A DNA stretch of 64,000 nucleotides, taken from JBBAGC01 sp964491265. GTDB taxonomy: Bacteria; Spirochaetota; UBA4802; UBA5550. The DNA is taken from contig CAZBFP010000009.1 in assembly GCA_964491265.1 (NCBI GenBank), positions 62,001 to 126,000 of the forward strand, in the 5' to 3' direction. Made by a program: the position numbers and the translations under genes. This document shows, piece after piece, positions 26,052-35,263 of the stretch (position 1 is the first letter of the stretch; each line of letters begins with the position of its first letter). The notes below the pieces were generated by a model. The model was given only the letters and a program-made list of their open reading frames with translations. It was not told the DNA's origin and did not search any database.

Positions 26052-27427
26052 TTTTCATCCGCAACTATATTAAAATAACTTTTATCCGGTGTTATCATAT
26101 ACTTTTTAAAATCTATATTTGCGCCTGAAGGTTTATGCTTAAACCCGCCTTTTATATTCTCTATCCCGGCGAAAAGGGAGTATATTCCAACTGCCACACC
26201 CTCAGCAATTTCATCCTGACGCTTTGTCATTACTTTCAGATCCCAGGGCCTGTTAAAATACCCCAGCTCAATATAGGCGCATACAGCATTGACCAGCATA
26301 GGGATCGACCAGGTGGAAACAAAGGGCTTACCCGGAATTTTATCTTTACGGCTCACGCCCCTTTGATCAAGTGAATAAAGAACATATTTAATTATTTCAT
26401 AGGATGCCAGATGGTTATCACCCCCGAAATTTTTAAAATCCTCCCCCCTTCTATACTGTTCAAAAACAGACTGCTCCCTTTCCCAGAATGCTCCATCCTC
26501 TTTAAATTTTTTTATATCCTTTGAGTATCTGGTCCCCGGTTTATGGAGCCCGGCACTTTTATGCCATCCGTCCGGGTCTGCGTAGGTCCATGTTACCATA
26601 TTATATTTGTAGCCTTTGAACCCGTCAGTATCAAGAGTATAATCACTCTTTAAGTCAAAGCCTGTAAAATAGTTTACTGCATCTTTATAAAAGGCCATCA
26701 GCGGGGATATCTTTACCGAGCTTCTGAACCAGGATTTGAGCAGTCCATGATCCTCAATTTTTCTGCTGCTCCCTGTCTGTAAATTTGTCATCCCTTTTTT
26801 AAGAACATTGTAAGGGGGGGCCAGGATAGGGTTCATGCCCAGATAATCGGGAGGGGCCGAACCTGCAAGATGAAGGGATACAACCAGATGAGGTTTAAGA
26901 GCATTTATTTTTGAGATCCTTCCCGGCTGTATGGTACCATCCTCTCCAGGATAGTCATAAAGCCTGAATCCAGCATTAGGGTCCTTCATCTTCTGTGCTT
27001 CCTTCCGGGTTATAGACTCCCCCCTTGACATATGTGTTTCAATATAGACCCTTCTTACCTTATCTTTGGAGTATTTACTTAATATTTTTCTGAATTTTTC
27101 AAAATCACCTTCAGGTGAGCAGTGGGCCAGCAGTGCCGCGACCTTTTCCGCAATGGAGTAGACGATTATATGCTCACGCAGACCTTTCCTTGCTGCACCT
27201 TCGGCAAATGGAGCCAGGTATTTGCCTGATATCATATCGTATCTGTCACCATGCTTCTGTCTGTCAGGAAGAGAGGCGCCGCCATGACCGGGGTCAACAA
27301 CAACACGATAAACCGGTATTTCACTTTTATTAATATCTTCAACAGTTGAACAAATTAGAACAGGAATAAGTATGAGTATTGTAATAAATCTGCACTGAAT
27401 CCCCTTTGGTGAAATTTTTTTCCCCAT
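26048..27427 (-). CDS. N-acetylmuramoyl-L-alanine amidase-like exported protein
   Basis: About 459 residues. I take the ATG at 27427 because GGGAG precedes it; the ATG at 27439 has GAGG only one base away. After a signal peptide comes 'VVVDPGHGGASLP' (first zinc His), 'LREHIIVYSIAEKVAALL' (zinc Glu) and, far downstream, 'LKPHLVVSLHLAGSAPP' (third ligand His), the Amidase_3 pattern. It is much longer than the usual 180-220-residue domain, with large insertions and a C-terminal 'FVSTWSIPMLVNAVCAYIEL' block. It should cut the peptide stem from peptidoglycan. First gene of the amidase-HtrA operon. Confidence 0.85.
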   Translation of the reverse strand: MGKKISPKGIQCRFITILILIPVLICSTVEDINKSEIPVYRVVVDPGHGGASLPDRQKHGDRYDMISGKYLAPFAEGAARKGLREHIIVYSIAEKVAALLAHCSPEGDFEKFRKILSKYSKDKVRRVYIETHMSRGESITRKEAQKMKDPNAGFRLYDYPGEDGTIQPGRISKINALKPHLVVSLHLAGSAPPDYLGMNPILAPPYNVLKKGMTNLQTGSSRKIEDHGLLKSWFRSSVKISPLMAFYKDAVNYFTGFDLKSDYTLDTDGFKGYKYNMVTWTYADPDGWHKSAGLHKPGTRYSKDIKKFKEDGAFWEREQSVFEQYRRGEDFKNFGGDNHLASYEIIKYVLYSLDQRGVSRKDKIPGKPFVSTWSIPMLVNAVCAYIELGYFNRPWDLKVMTKRQDEIAEGVAVGIYSLFAGIENIKGGFKHKPSGANIDFKKYMITPDKSYFNIVADEK

Positions 27428-27464
27428 AATCACTCCCATACCTCAAGCTCTTTCTATAAAATTT

Positions 27465-27584
27465 CAGTAATTATTCCTGAAGATATTTTTAGTGCAATAA
27501 TGATGATTCCCATTTCACCTTCGCCGTAGGCTGCGGGGATATGAGAGCATTTTATTTCAAATAAAAGTTAAGGAATTAACACTG
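27465..27584 (+). repeat. Hairpin element, family 1, copy A
   Basis: 120 bp from CAGTAATTATTCCTGAAGAT to a terminal AGGAATTAACACTG. The central stem is damaged here (cgccgtaggctgcgggg). It lies 38 bp upstream of the amidase start on the minus strand. The gap between 27427 and 27673 holds this copy and the terminator below. Confidence 0.85.
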
Positions 27585-27600
27585 ATAAATTTAATAAATA

Positions 27601-27632
27601 AAAAAAGGGGGAAAATCCCCCCTCTTTTTATT
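27601..27632 (-). terminator. Terminator after the exported helical protein gene
   Basis: GGGGGA and TCCCCC form a stem with a 3-base AAA loop, flanked by an A-run on the left that reads as a T-run on the minus strand. It is 40 bases beyond the stop at 27673 and has a T-rich flank on the other side too, so it may act in both directions. Confidence 0.85.
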
Positions 27633-27672
27633 TATAGTTTCACGGAACAACCCGTGTGTTAATTATTCATTC

Positions 27673-28479
27673 TTACTCAGCGGCTGCTCCTCCGCCCTGA
27701 GCAGGTTTTACATCTTCATAAATTCTGTTTTTATTATCAGCCTTATGAAATTTGTATTTTTCCTTAACCTCTTTAGCTGTAAGCGTCCCTTCTTTCTTTT
27801 CAGCTTCATCGGTGTATGCTACAGTTTCAAGAATTCTTATGCCGTATGTTTTAGCAACTCTGTAGTGATATATAGACTGCTCATAATTTTTTGCCACATA
27901 TGCATTTTCAGCATCATCCATCTGGCCGTAAGCGATCATTATTCTTGTCTGATTCTGAAGAAGCTCTTTATACTTGTTGGGATCAGACCTTGTTCTCTGA
28001 TTAAGATGGAGAGCAACAACCTGCTTGTGACACTCATCCATTATAGCCTGTGTATCCTCTTTGTATTTTTCTGACATTTTTTTCATCAGTTCAGAAATGG
28101 AGTTCTGGTTTCTTTCAAACCATACCCTTGCAAAAATAACATTTCTTTTGTAGTACAGCTCGATAGCTCTTTTATACTCTTCATAAATTTTATCATAATC
28201 CTCCTTCCAGCCGTAATCGGGGAAGTTGTTTACAATTACATTAAGAAGATAAATCTGCTCCAGATTCTTTTTTACCAGTTTTGCTGCAATATCCTGGGCA
28301 TGAAATTTTGAAAGATACGAATCATCAGGTTTTTCAGCCTGATTGAAATTTTCATTCATATTGTCACTCCCGGCAGGATTCAGCTCAGACACCTCCTGTG
28401 ACACCGCTGAAAAACTGAGGGTTAAAACAAAGATCATGAAGAATAAAAATATTTTACTTATCTTATTAGAGTTGGTCAT
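27673..28479 (-). CDS. Exported, mostly helical protein of unknown function
   Basis: 268 residues, GGAG before the ATG at 28479. A signal peptide ends 'SFSAVSQ'. The mature part is highly charged, helical and rich in Tyr/Lys/Glu ('LVKKNLEQIYLLNVIV', 'YDKIYEEYKRAIELYY', 'YEQSIYHYRVAKTYGIRILE'), which suggests TPR-like helical hairpins. The C-terminus is Ala/Gly-rich ('QGGGAAAE'). I do not recognise a family; similar periplasmic helical proteins occur in spirochaetes, but that link is inference. Monocistronic, with its own strong terminator. Confidence 0.75.
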   Translation of the reverse strand: MTNSNKISKIFLFFMIFVLTLSFSAVSQEVSELNPAGSDNMNENFNQAEKPDDSYLSKFHAQDIAAKLVKKNLEQIYLLNVIVNNFPDYGWKEDYDKIYEEYKRAIELYYKRNVIFARVWFERNQNSISELMKKMSEKYKEDTQAIMDECHKQVVALHLNQRTRSDPNKYKELLQNQTRIMIAYGQMDDAENAYVAKNYEQSIYHYRVAKTYGIRILETVAYTDEAEKKEGTLTAKEVKEKYKFHKADNKNRIYEDVKPAQGGGAAAE

Positions 28480-28703
28480 AATTTATCTCCTACTAAAGAT
28501 GACAGTTTTTAAGTATCCTTACTTAAAAAAGTATACATTGCGATTAATGTTAATTGTAAATTATACTTTCATTCTCGACAACTTTTTTTTTATTTTTTAT
28601 CAAAATTAATATGCTTCTTTGACTAAATTTAGGAATATCCAGGTCTTTATGTCTCATAAAGCATCTATTTTAGGAAATTCCTTTTCATCGGGTCACCTGG
28701 ATA

Positions 28704-30041
28704 TTACTTCCCGGCCATAATAATCCTCATATCCATTACGTTTGTATTGGTGGGCCCTGTAACAATAAGATCTCCCAGTGAGCTGAAAAGCTGATATGAA
28801 TTATTATCTTTAATGAACTCATTGATATTCAGAGAGATCTCCTGAATCCTCTTCATTGTATCACCTGCTGCAAATGCACCAGCCGCTTCAGTGGGCCCGT
28901 CATTCCCGTCTGTTCCAATTGAGGCAATAAGCATATTCTCTATCCCTGCAATACCTTTTGCAGCATGCATGGCAAACTCCATATTCCGCCCCCCTCTGCC
29001 GCTTCCCATTACCTTTACTGTTGTTTCCCCGCCGCTGATAACACAGGCCGGGCGGGGAAGAGGATTCCCTGTTGCTGCTATTTCCTTTGCTATTCTGCAA
29101 TGCCACCTGGCGGTTTCAGCTGTATCCCCCTCAATTAGTGACGATAGTATAATACTTTTATAGCCAAGTGCCTCTGCTTCATCCTTTGCCGCCTTAAGAG
29201 CAAGAAAGTTTGATGCTATTATAAGATTTGTTACTACAGAAAAAATATGATCCCCCACTCCCGGATTCTCCGGCAGCTTCCCTGCTGCTCCGCTCTCCAG
29301 ATGCATGCGTACAGAAATAGGGATCGATTTCCTTAGCCTGTGCCTGTCCAGAACCTGCAGCGCTGTTCCATAGTCAGTTGTATCAGGGACAAATGGACCT
29401 GATGCAATAACATCCATATCATCCCCCACAACATCCGATATCATAAAATTTACCACTGTAGCAGGGTAGGCTGCTCTGGCCATATTCCCCCCTTTGAGCC
29501 TGGAGAGATGTTTTCTAACCCCGTTTATTTCATGGATTGTGGCACCGCTTTTAATGAGCAGATCCGTTGTCTTCTGCTTGTCCTCCAGCTTTATGGAACT
29601 GTGAGGGAGGGGCATAAGGGCAGAGCCGCCGCCCGATATAAGGGATATTATTAGATCATTCTTATCTGCCCCTTTTATCATATTATAAATTTTTTCAGCA
29701 CCTTTAAGCCCGTCATTGTCAGGTATGGGATGAGAAGCTTCAACCTGCTCTACCCTTTTAAGATCAGCCACATGTCCATGCTTAACGCATACGCAGCCGG
29801 AGGTAATCCTCTCTCCAAGAATTTCCTCAACAGCCCTGGCCATAGAAGATGTGGCCTTCCCCGCTCCCACAACAAAAACTTTATCAAAATTATCAAGATT
29901 CAGTCTTTTAATTTCCCCGTCATTATCTGATAGAATCAATTCGCTGCCGCTTAAAGAAAGATGTCTTTTTACTGCTTTGATAGGGCTGACGGCTTCAATT
30001 GCGGCTGTATAAATTTTTTTTAAATCATCTTGTATTTTCAT
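28704..30041 (-). CDS. gck: Glycerate 2-kinase (DUF4147/MOFRL family)
   Basis: About 445 residues. The ATG at 30041 has AAGGTGG 5 bases upstream; a GTG at 30050 lies too near it. N-terminal DUF4147 segments are 'VFVVGAGKATSSMARAVE', 'VEASHPIPDNDGLKGAEKI' and 'LISLISGGGSALMPLP'. The C-terminal MOFRL part has 'CVISGGETTVKVMGSGRGGR', 'NMEFAMHAA' and 'IGTDGNDGPTEAAGAFA'. These enzymes phosphorylate D-glycerate to 2-phosphoglycerate. Together with the hydroxyisobutyrate/tartronate-semialdehyde reductase-like gene at 49858 it could form a glyoxylate-to-2-phosphoglycerate route, though the genes are far apart. Confidence 0.92.
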   Translation of the reverse strand: MKIQDDLKKIYTAAIEAVSPIKAVKRHLSLSGSELILSDNDGEIKRLNLDNFDKVFVVGAGKATSSMARAVEEILGERITSGCVCVKHGHVADLKRVEQVEASHPIPDNDGLKGAEKIYNMIKGADKNDLIISLISGGGSALMPLPHSSIKLEDKQKTTDLLIKSGATIHEINGVRKHLSRLKGGNMARAAYPATVVNFMISDVVGDDMDVIASGPFVPDTTDYGTALQVLDRHRLRKSIPISVRMHLESGAAGKLPENPGVGDHIFSVVTNLIIASNFLALKAAKDEAEALGYKSIILSSLIEGDTAETARWHCRIAKEIAATGNPLPRPACVISGGETTVKVMGSGRGGRNMEFAMHAAKGIAGIENMLIASIGTDGNDGPTEAAGAFAAGDTMKRIQEISLNINEFIKDNNSYQLFSSLGDLIVTGPTNTNVMDMRIIMAGK

Positions 30042-30176
30042 TATGACCACCTTTTTCTCCGGCTATTTTGTAATATTATCCGGTATTCACCTCCAAGCAA
30101 TTTTAAAGCGGGGAGGGAGGATACTATTTTGCCCGATCCGGATAAAATAATTAAAGATAATATCCTGAAAAGCTGA

Positions 30177-30298
30177 GACCAAGGCAATTATTTTAACCTG
30201 AATTAAATACTTTTTATCCCTGGAGAATCGTTTCCTCCGGGAGGGAGTGCTGAAAACAGTATTATTGCACTATAAAGTATATTAAGAAATAATTACCG
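30177..30298 (-). repeat. Hairpin element, family 1, degenerate copy I
   Basis: The right end (ACAGTATTATTGCACTATAA onward to AAGAAATAATTACCGG) clearly matches the element; the left end and the central stem (TCCTCC/GGAGGGA) are degraded. It is 72 bp upstream of PBP1A and also upstream of the divergent glycerate kinase. The left boundary is approximate. Confidence 0.6.
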
Positions 30299-30369
30299 GA
30301 AAATAATAGTTGATTAATATCACCTTTTTTTTAAATTAGCATGGAGTATAATTATTGAAGAGAAATAGA

Positions 30370-32754
30370 ATGAATGAAAAAATAAAGAAACGGATTCTCC
30401 TTGTTGAAAAAATAGCCCTTATTCTTGTGGTTTTTTTCTCTATTACAGGGGGTATAATCTTCGGTTTCATCACATCTGAAATAAGGAATTTTTCAGGAAT
30501 ACATAACCTTAAAAAATTTCAGCCGAGCGAGCCCACCAGGCTTCTTGATGTGAATGGCGAGCTTATAGCTGAACTCTTTCTTGAAAAAAGAGATCTTGCC
30601 GCCTATGATGACCTCCCCCCAACGCTGATAAACGCTTTCCTGGCAGCAGAGGACAGGGAATTCTATGAGCACATCGGAATAAACCCTCTTGCAATAGCAA
30701 GGGCAATGATAAGGAATATTGAAGCTTCAATACTTGCCGGAAGGCCTGTCATTGTACAGGGCGGTTCCACTATTACACAGCAGCTGGCAAAAAGGCTTTT
30801 TACTGAAGGGGAGAGGACATTTGCAAGAAAAGCACTTGAGGCTGTACTTGCTCTGCAGATTGAGAAAAAATTCTCAAAAGAGGAGATTCTGGAGATGTAT
30901 TTTAACCAGATCTACCTGGGGCACGGCTGCCACGGAATTGCTTCAGCAGCACAGTTCTTTTACGAAAAAGACTTAAGGCACCTTTCCCTTATAGAGGGCT
31001 CAGTACTTGCCGCACTACCTTCAAAGCCCACAGGATACTCACCCCTAAGGTTCCCCAGGGATGCATTTTATAAAAATTACGACACTCTGACAAGGATGGT
31101 GAATGCAGGCTTTGTCAGGAAAGATAAGGCAGATGAGCTTTACAGAGACTTCTGGCCCCGTTTTATTGAATCATTAAGGGTTGAATATCCTACAAAAACA
31201 GTTTTCTCCAAAAATGAAGACAAGGCACCCTACTTTACAGATTATGTAAGACAGATACTTGAAACACGCTTTGGAAGGGAAGCCTTATACGAACAGGGGC
31301 TTACTATTTTTACTACTCTTAATCTTAAGCGCCAGGCATCAGCCCGGAAGCATCTCACAAACAGCCTGGTTCAGCAGGATAAAATTTCATCCAGGATGAA
31401 TGAATATTACCAGAGTGCTGTTGACAGAAGCCTTTTTAATGCCTATAATGATCTTCGTCTGATATTCAGTCTCCCTTCAGTATTGATTAAAAATGATCTG
31501 GAATCACAGTTTAAGAAAACCATGACCGACAATATTGTTGATTCCATCGATATAATAACACTCCTCACAGACACGCCGGCAGCAAATGATATAATTGAAA
31601 ATTTCCGTACACAGATATCCGCAATATCCACAAGTATGAATGTGGAAGGAGCCCTTGTTGCAATTGAGCCTGCTACAGGTTATATTACATCAATGGTGGG
31701 GGGGACAGAATTTGAAGTATCCAACCAGTTTAACCGGGCAGTTCAGGCCAGGAGACAGCCCGGTTCTGCATTTAAGCCTTTTATTTATGGTGCGGCAATA
31801 CATAACAGTTTAATCTCCACAGCCACTGTTCTCCCTGATGTGCCCATTGTTGACATCGATGCAAGCGGCGATACCTGGTCCCCCGGGAACTATGAAGGGG
31901 ATTTTTCAGGAATGGTGAGCATCAGGAGGGCTCTTGCAGCTTCTATCAATATAATATCAGTAAGAATTTATGACCTTCTCGGCCCGGACAAGGCAATAGA
32001 ATTTGCTTCTGCTATGACCAAGGTTTCTGAGTCGAGATTTACGCCCGGGCCTGCCATGTCCCTTGGTACAACAGAGATGACACCCCTTGAGATGGCTACC
32101 GGCTATGCCATTTATGCCAACAGAGGGAGGGATGTTATCCCCTTTTCCATAAGGTATGTAATTGACAGAGACGGAAACGAGCTGGCAAATATTGAAGAGG
32201 AGGTGGGTAATATTATTGCCTCAAAAGAGATAGAAGGGACTATTCAGGTAATCCCTGAGAATGTGGCATATATTATAACAGATCTTCTCAAAGGTGTTAT
32301 AGACAGCGGTACCCCTACATATACAATACGCAATCAGGCTGGATTCAGGCAGAAAGCGGGGGGGAAAACAGGAACCACGCAGAATTTCTCAGATGCATGG
32401 TTCTGCGGCTATACTTCTGATATTGCAGCAGTAGTATGGCTCGGTTACGACAGATCTTTTATGACTCTGGGGAAAGGGCAGTCAGGAGCAGGACTTGCAG
32501 CCCCTGTATGGGCAAACTATATGAAAGATGCCTATAACAGCATGCCCGATCCGGTTTATGCAAAACAGCCTGAAGGGGTATACGGCAAGGCTGTGTGTCA
32601 ATTCACAGGTTTAATCCCGGGCCCTACATGCACAAAAATATCAAGCGGTATAGGACTAAGGACCAGCGGCCCTGGAAGGGTATGTGACGGCAATCATTAT
32701 GAAATGAAGTCGGTTATCGAAAGATATATGGAGAAAGAAGGATTGACAGAATAA
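30370..32754 (+). CDS. mrcA: Penicillin-binding protein 1A, transglycosylase/transpeptidase
   Basis: About 794 residues. I use the ATG at 30370; a TTG at 30355 is in frame but less likely. One membrane span near the N-terminus ('IALILVVFFSITGGIIFGFI'), then a GT51 glycosyltransferase domain ('INAFLAAEDREFYEHIG' with the catalytic Glu, 'GGSTITQQLAKRLF'), a middle region, and a transpeptidase domain with 'PGSAFKPFIYG' (Ser-x-x-Lys, near residue 466), 'ASINIISVRI' (Ser-x-Asn) and 'GGKTGTTQNFSDAW' (Lys-Thr-Gly, near residue 665). It polymerises and cross-links peptidoglycan in the periplasm and is the penicillin target. Complete and of normal length. Confidence 0.96.
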   Translation: MNEKIKKRILLVEKIALILVVFFSITGGIIFGFITSEIRNFSGIHNLKKFQPSEPTRLLDVNGELIAELFLEKRDLAAYDDLPPTLINAFLAAEDREFYEHIGINPLAIARAMIRNIEASILAGRPVIVQGGSTITQQLAKRLFTEGERTFARKALEAVLALQIEKKFSKEEILEMYFNQIYLGHGCHGIASAAQFFYEKDLRHLSLIEGSVLAALPSKPTGYSPLRFPRDAFYKNYDTLTRMVNAGFVRKDKADELYRDFWPRFIESLRVEYPTKTVFSKNEDKAPYFTDYVRQILETRFGREALYEQGLTIFTTLNLKRQASARKHLTNSLVQQDKISSRMNEYYQSAVDRSLFNAYNDLRLIFSLPSVLIKNDLESQFKKTMTDNIVDSIDIITLLTDTPAANDIIENFRTQISAISTSMNVEGALVAIEPATGYITSMVGGTEFEVSNQFNRAVQARRQPGSAFKPFIYGAAIHNSLISTATVLPDVPIVDIDASGDTWSPGNYEGDFSGMVSIRRALAASINIISVRIYDLLGPDKAIEFASAMTKVSESRFTPGPAMSLGTTEMTPLEMATGYAIYANRGRDVIPFSIRYVIDRDGNELANIEEEVGNIIASKEIEGTIQVIPENVAYIITDLLKGVIDSGTPTYTIRNQAGFRQKAGGKTGTTQNFSDAWFCGYTSDIAAVVWLGYDRSFMTLGKGQSGAGLAAPVWANYMKDAYNSMPDPVYAKQPEGVYGKAVCQFTGLIPGPTCTKISSGIGLRTSGPGRVCDGNHYEMKSVIERYMEKEGLTE

Positions 32755-32769
32755 ACAGTAAATCATTTA

Positions 32770-32798
32770 TTGACAATTCTTTTCGTTTTGTGTAATAT
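32770..32798 (+). promoter_or_regulatory. Sigma-70-type promoter of carD
   Basis: TTGACA at 32770-32775, exactly 17 bases, then TAATAT at 32793-32798. It places the family 1 element copy B inside the carD leader. No better candidate lies between the PBP1A stop and carD. Confidence 0.6.
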
Positions 32799-32814
32799 TA
32801 TTTTAGAGTAGTTA

Positions 32815-32934
32815 CAGTAATTATTCCTAAAGAGATTTTTTTAGTGTAATGATACTGTTTTTATCCCTCCGTCGCCGTAGGCGCCGGGGGGAAGTAGCAC
32901 TTTATTCTAAATGAAAGTTGTGGAATTAACAGGG
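32815..32934 (+). repeat. Hairpin element, family 1, copy B
   Basis: 120 bp, from CAGTAATTATTCCTAAAGAG to GGAATTAACAGGG. The central stem is imperfect (tcgccgtaggcgccggggg). It lies between the carD promoter and the carD ribosome site, so it would be transcribed as part of the mRNA leader. Confidence 0.85.
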
Positions 32935-32987
32935 AAGCAGTTATTATATTTATTTTTTTTTATACTTGAGGGGATAGGAGCATAATA

Positions 32988-33491
32988 ATGTATAACGTTG
33001 GTGATAAAATAGTATACCCCATGCATGGAGTAGGAGAGATTGAGGCGATCGAAAAAAAGGTTGTCCTGGGCAAAAGAACGGAATTTTATCTTATAACTAT
33101 CATCAACAACGGTATGAAAGTAATGATCCCGGTAAACAATGCCAAGGAAATCGGCATAAGGGGAATTATTGCCAAGAAAGACATTAAAAAAGTAATGGCT
33201 ATTCTATCAGAAAAGGCAGATCCTATCGAAGAGGACTGGAAGCTCAGATATCAGAACAATATTGACAAGGTAAAAAGCGGTTCCATATTTGAAGTTTCGG
33301 AAGTTGCCAGAGACCTTTACAGGCGGGGCACAGAGAAGGAACTTTCTATTATGGAGAGGAAGCTTTATGAAAATGCTTATCAGCTAATTACCTACGAAAT
33401 TTCATTATCAAAAAATATTGATATTGAAGAAGCAGGGAATATTGTTTCTGAAGCACTCTCCTCATTTGTAAAGGAAGTGGTTGAAGAGTAG
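32988..33491 (+). CDS. carD: CarD family transcriptional regulator
   Basis: 167 residues; AGGAG 7 bases before the ATG. The N-terminal RNA-polymerase-interacting domain is typical ('MYNVGDKIVYPMHGVGEIEA', 'GMKVMIPVNNAKEIGIR'), followed by a helical DNA-binding domain ('VARDLYRRGTEKELSIMERK'). CarD binds the RNA polymerase beta subunit and stabilises open promoter complexes, mainly at rRNA and growth genes. The next gene codes for a PIN/TRAM protein, as in many Firmicutes and spirochaetes. Confidence 0.95.
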   Translation: MYNVGDKIVYPMHGVGEIEAIEKKVVLGKRTEFYLITIINNGMKVMIPVNNAKEIGIRGIIAKKDIKKVMAILSEKADPIEEDWKLRYQNNIDKVKSGSIFEVSEVARDLYRRGTEKELSIMERKLYENAYQLITYEISLSKNIDIEEAGNIVSEALSSFVKEVVEE

Positions 33492-33660
33492 TTGTTAAAT
33501 CCCCTCAGGAATAACAGTTTCGATTCCTTTTTTTTAAAGAAAATAATGCAATAACTGCCCCGGAACAAAAAAGTTCCATAAAATAATTTTATTAAACAAT
33601 TCTATTATTATTATATCATAATATTAATATGAATATCATATTTATAAGAGGAGCACTAAT

Positions 33661-34668
33661 ATGCTGATTATCATCTTTAGAACCGTTTTTATACTTACTA
33701 CTATTTTATTCTCTATGCTTTATTATTCAACTGCTTCATTACAGGCATTATTAATAGCAGGGGCTATCTCTGCAATTCTTGCCCTTGGGGTAATTGTCAT
33801 TATTGAGTACTTTTCCCATAGTTTTCAATCGAGACTGATTTTCGCTTCAATTATCGGACTCTTAATCGGACTTACTGCAGGACATCTCCTTGCAGAAGGG
33901 GTCTCTTCTATTATAGGAATAAGTTTTATCAGCAATCATGCAGGTGTTATAAAACCTCTGATTTATCATCTCTCAGGCTTTGCTGTAATGATCTTTTTTC
34001 TGATAAATCATGAAGATATCGCATTCCTTGATAAAATAATATCTTCAACTGTAAAAGATTCAGATGTTCAGATCCCTTACAAAATTCTCGATACAAGTGT
34101 AATAATTGACGGAAGGATAGCTGATATATGCGACACCGGTTTCCTTGAAGGTATTCTTGTTATCCCCACATTTGTTCTTAATGAACTCCAGATGATTGCA
34201 GATTCCGCTGATTCAATCAAAAGGAACAGGGGGAGAAGAGGCCTGGACATCCTCAATAAAATGCAGAAAGACCAGTCAATTATGGTAAAAATATCAGATA
34301 TGGATTTCAAGGATATTCCGGAAGTTGATTCAAAACTGGTGCAGCTGGCCAAAGTTATGAAAGCAAAGGTTATAACCAATGACTTCAATCTTAATAAGGT
34401 TGCTGAATTTCACGGAGTCCACGTACTTAATATAAACCAGCTTTCCAATTCCCTTAAGCCTATAGTCCTCCCCGGTGAGGAGATGAGGGTAATGCTCATA
34501 AAAGAGGGGAAAGACCCTAATCAGGCAATAGGATACCTTGATGACGGTACAATGGTTGTAGTTGAAAACGGCAGAAGAAAGCTTAATGATGAGGTTGAAG
34601 TTACAGTAACTTCAGTTCTTCAGACTACTGCCGGAAGAATGATTTTTACAAGGATGAGAGAGGATTAG
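33661..34668 (+). CDS. PIN/TRAM-domain membrane protein (YacL-like)
   Basis: 335 residues, GAGGAG before the ATG. Four N-terminal membrane segments (about residues 1-120) are followed by a PIN nuclease domain ('KILDTSVIIDGRIADICDTG', 'AKVITNDFNLNKVAEFHGV' with the acidic metal-binding residues) and a C-terminal TRAM domain ('PGEEMRVMLIKEGKDPNQAI', 'GYLDDGTMVVVENGRR') that binds RNA. This is the architecture of Bacillus YacL. Role probably in RNA processing or decay at the membrane. It sits in a carD-PIN/TRAM pair and its stop is 2 bases before the flavoprotein start. Confidence 0.95.
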   Translation: MLIIIFRTVFILTTILFSMLYYSTASLQALLIAGAISAILALGVIVIIEYFSHSFQSRLIFASIIGLLIGLTAGHLLAEGVSSIIGISFISNHAGVIKPLIYHLSGFAVMIFFLINHEDIAFLDKIISSTVKDSDVQIPYKILDTSVIIDGRIADICDTGFLEGILVIPTFVLNELQMIADSADSIKRNRGRRGLDILNKMQKDQSIMVKISDMDFKDIPEVDSKLVQLAKVMKAKVITNDFNLNKVAEFHGVHVLNINQLSNSLKPIVLPGEEMRVMLIKEGKDPNQAIGYLDDGTMVVVENGRRKLNDEVEVTVTSVLQTTAGRMIFTRMRED

Positions 34669-34670
34669 AA

Positions 34671-35231
34671 TTGCTGACGCTTTCAATTTATGGAAGCCCC
34701 GGAAGCGAAGGTTTTTCCTCAACCCTTCACAATGAATTTTTAAAGGCCTTTGAAGAAAAAGGGATAAAGATTGTTAAAGTTTTCCCTTACAGATCGGATA
34801 TAAATCCCTGCATTGCCTGCGGTAATTGCAGGGATAAGCCTCAATGCATCTACAACGATGATATGACAGAAATCTACTCACTCATCAGGGAGGCGGATTT
34901 TATTACCATATCATCTCCGCTTTATTTTTCATCTTTCCCCTCACCCCTGAAAGCTCTGATTGACAGATGCCAGCTTATCTGGGAGGAACGGCGCAGACTC
35001 CATTCTGTTTACAGATTTAAGCGGGGCTTTTTTATTTCCACCGGAGGAGCTGAATATAATAATATGTTTGCAGGTGTAGTAATGGGTATAAAGCATTACT
35101 TTAATTCTATTGGAACGGTCTTTTCTCAGGAAAACACTCTTTTATTACCGGGAGCCGATACCATGAATGAAATATCTCTTGATATATTAAATAAAATCCG
35201 CCATACTGGAAATACTTTTATAAATTACTGA
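34671..35231 (+). CDS. NADPH-dependent FMN reductase / iron-sulfur flavoprotein-like
   Basis: 186 residues, with a TTG start at 34671 preceded by GAGAGG, 2 bases after the PIN/TRAM stop. The flavodoxin-like fold is shown by 'TLSIYGSPGSEGFSSTLHNE' (phosphate loop for FMN), 'FITISSPLYFSSFPSPLKAL' and 'KRGFFISTGGAEYNNMFAG'. Between them is 'NPCIACGNCRDKPQCIYNDD', a Cys cluster like that of iron-sulfur flavoproteins. Such proteins shuttle electrons in redox or stress pathways. Electron donor and acceptor are unknown. Confidence 0.85.
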   Translation: MLTLSIYGSPGSEGFSSTLHNEFLKAFEEKGIKIVKVFPYRSDINPCIACGNCRDKPQCIYNDDMTEIYSLIREADFITISSPLYFSSFPSPLKALIDRCQLIWEERRRLHSVYRFKRGFFISTGGAEYNNMFAGVVMGIKHYFNSIGTVFSQENTLLLPGADTMNEISLDILNKIRHTGNTFINY

Positions 35232-35263
35232 CGCTCTCTATAAAGCGTAACCGGAATAATTAT

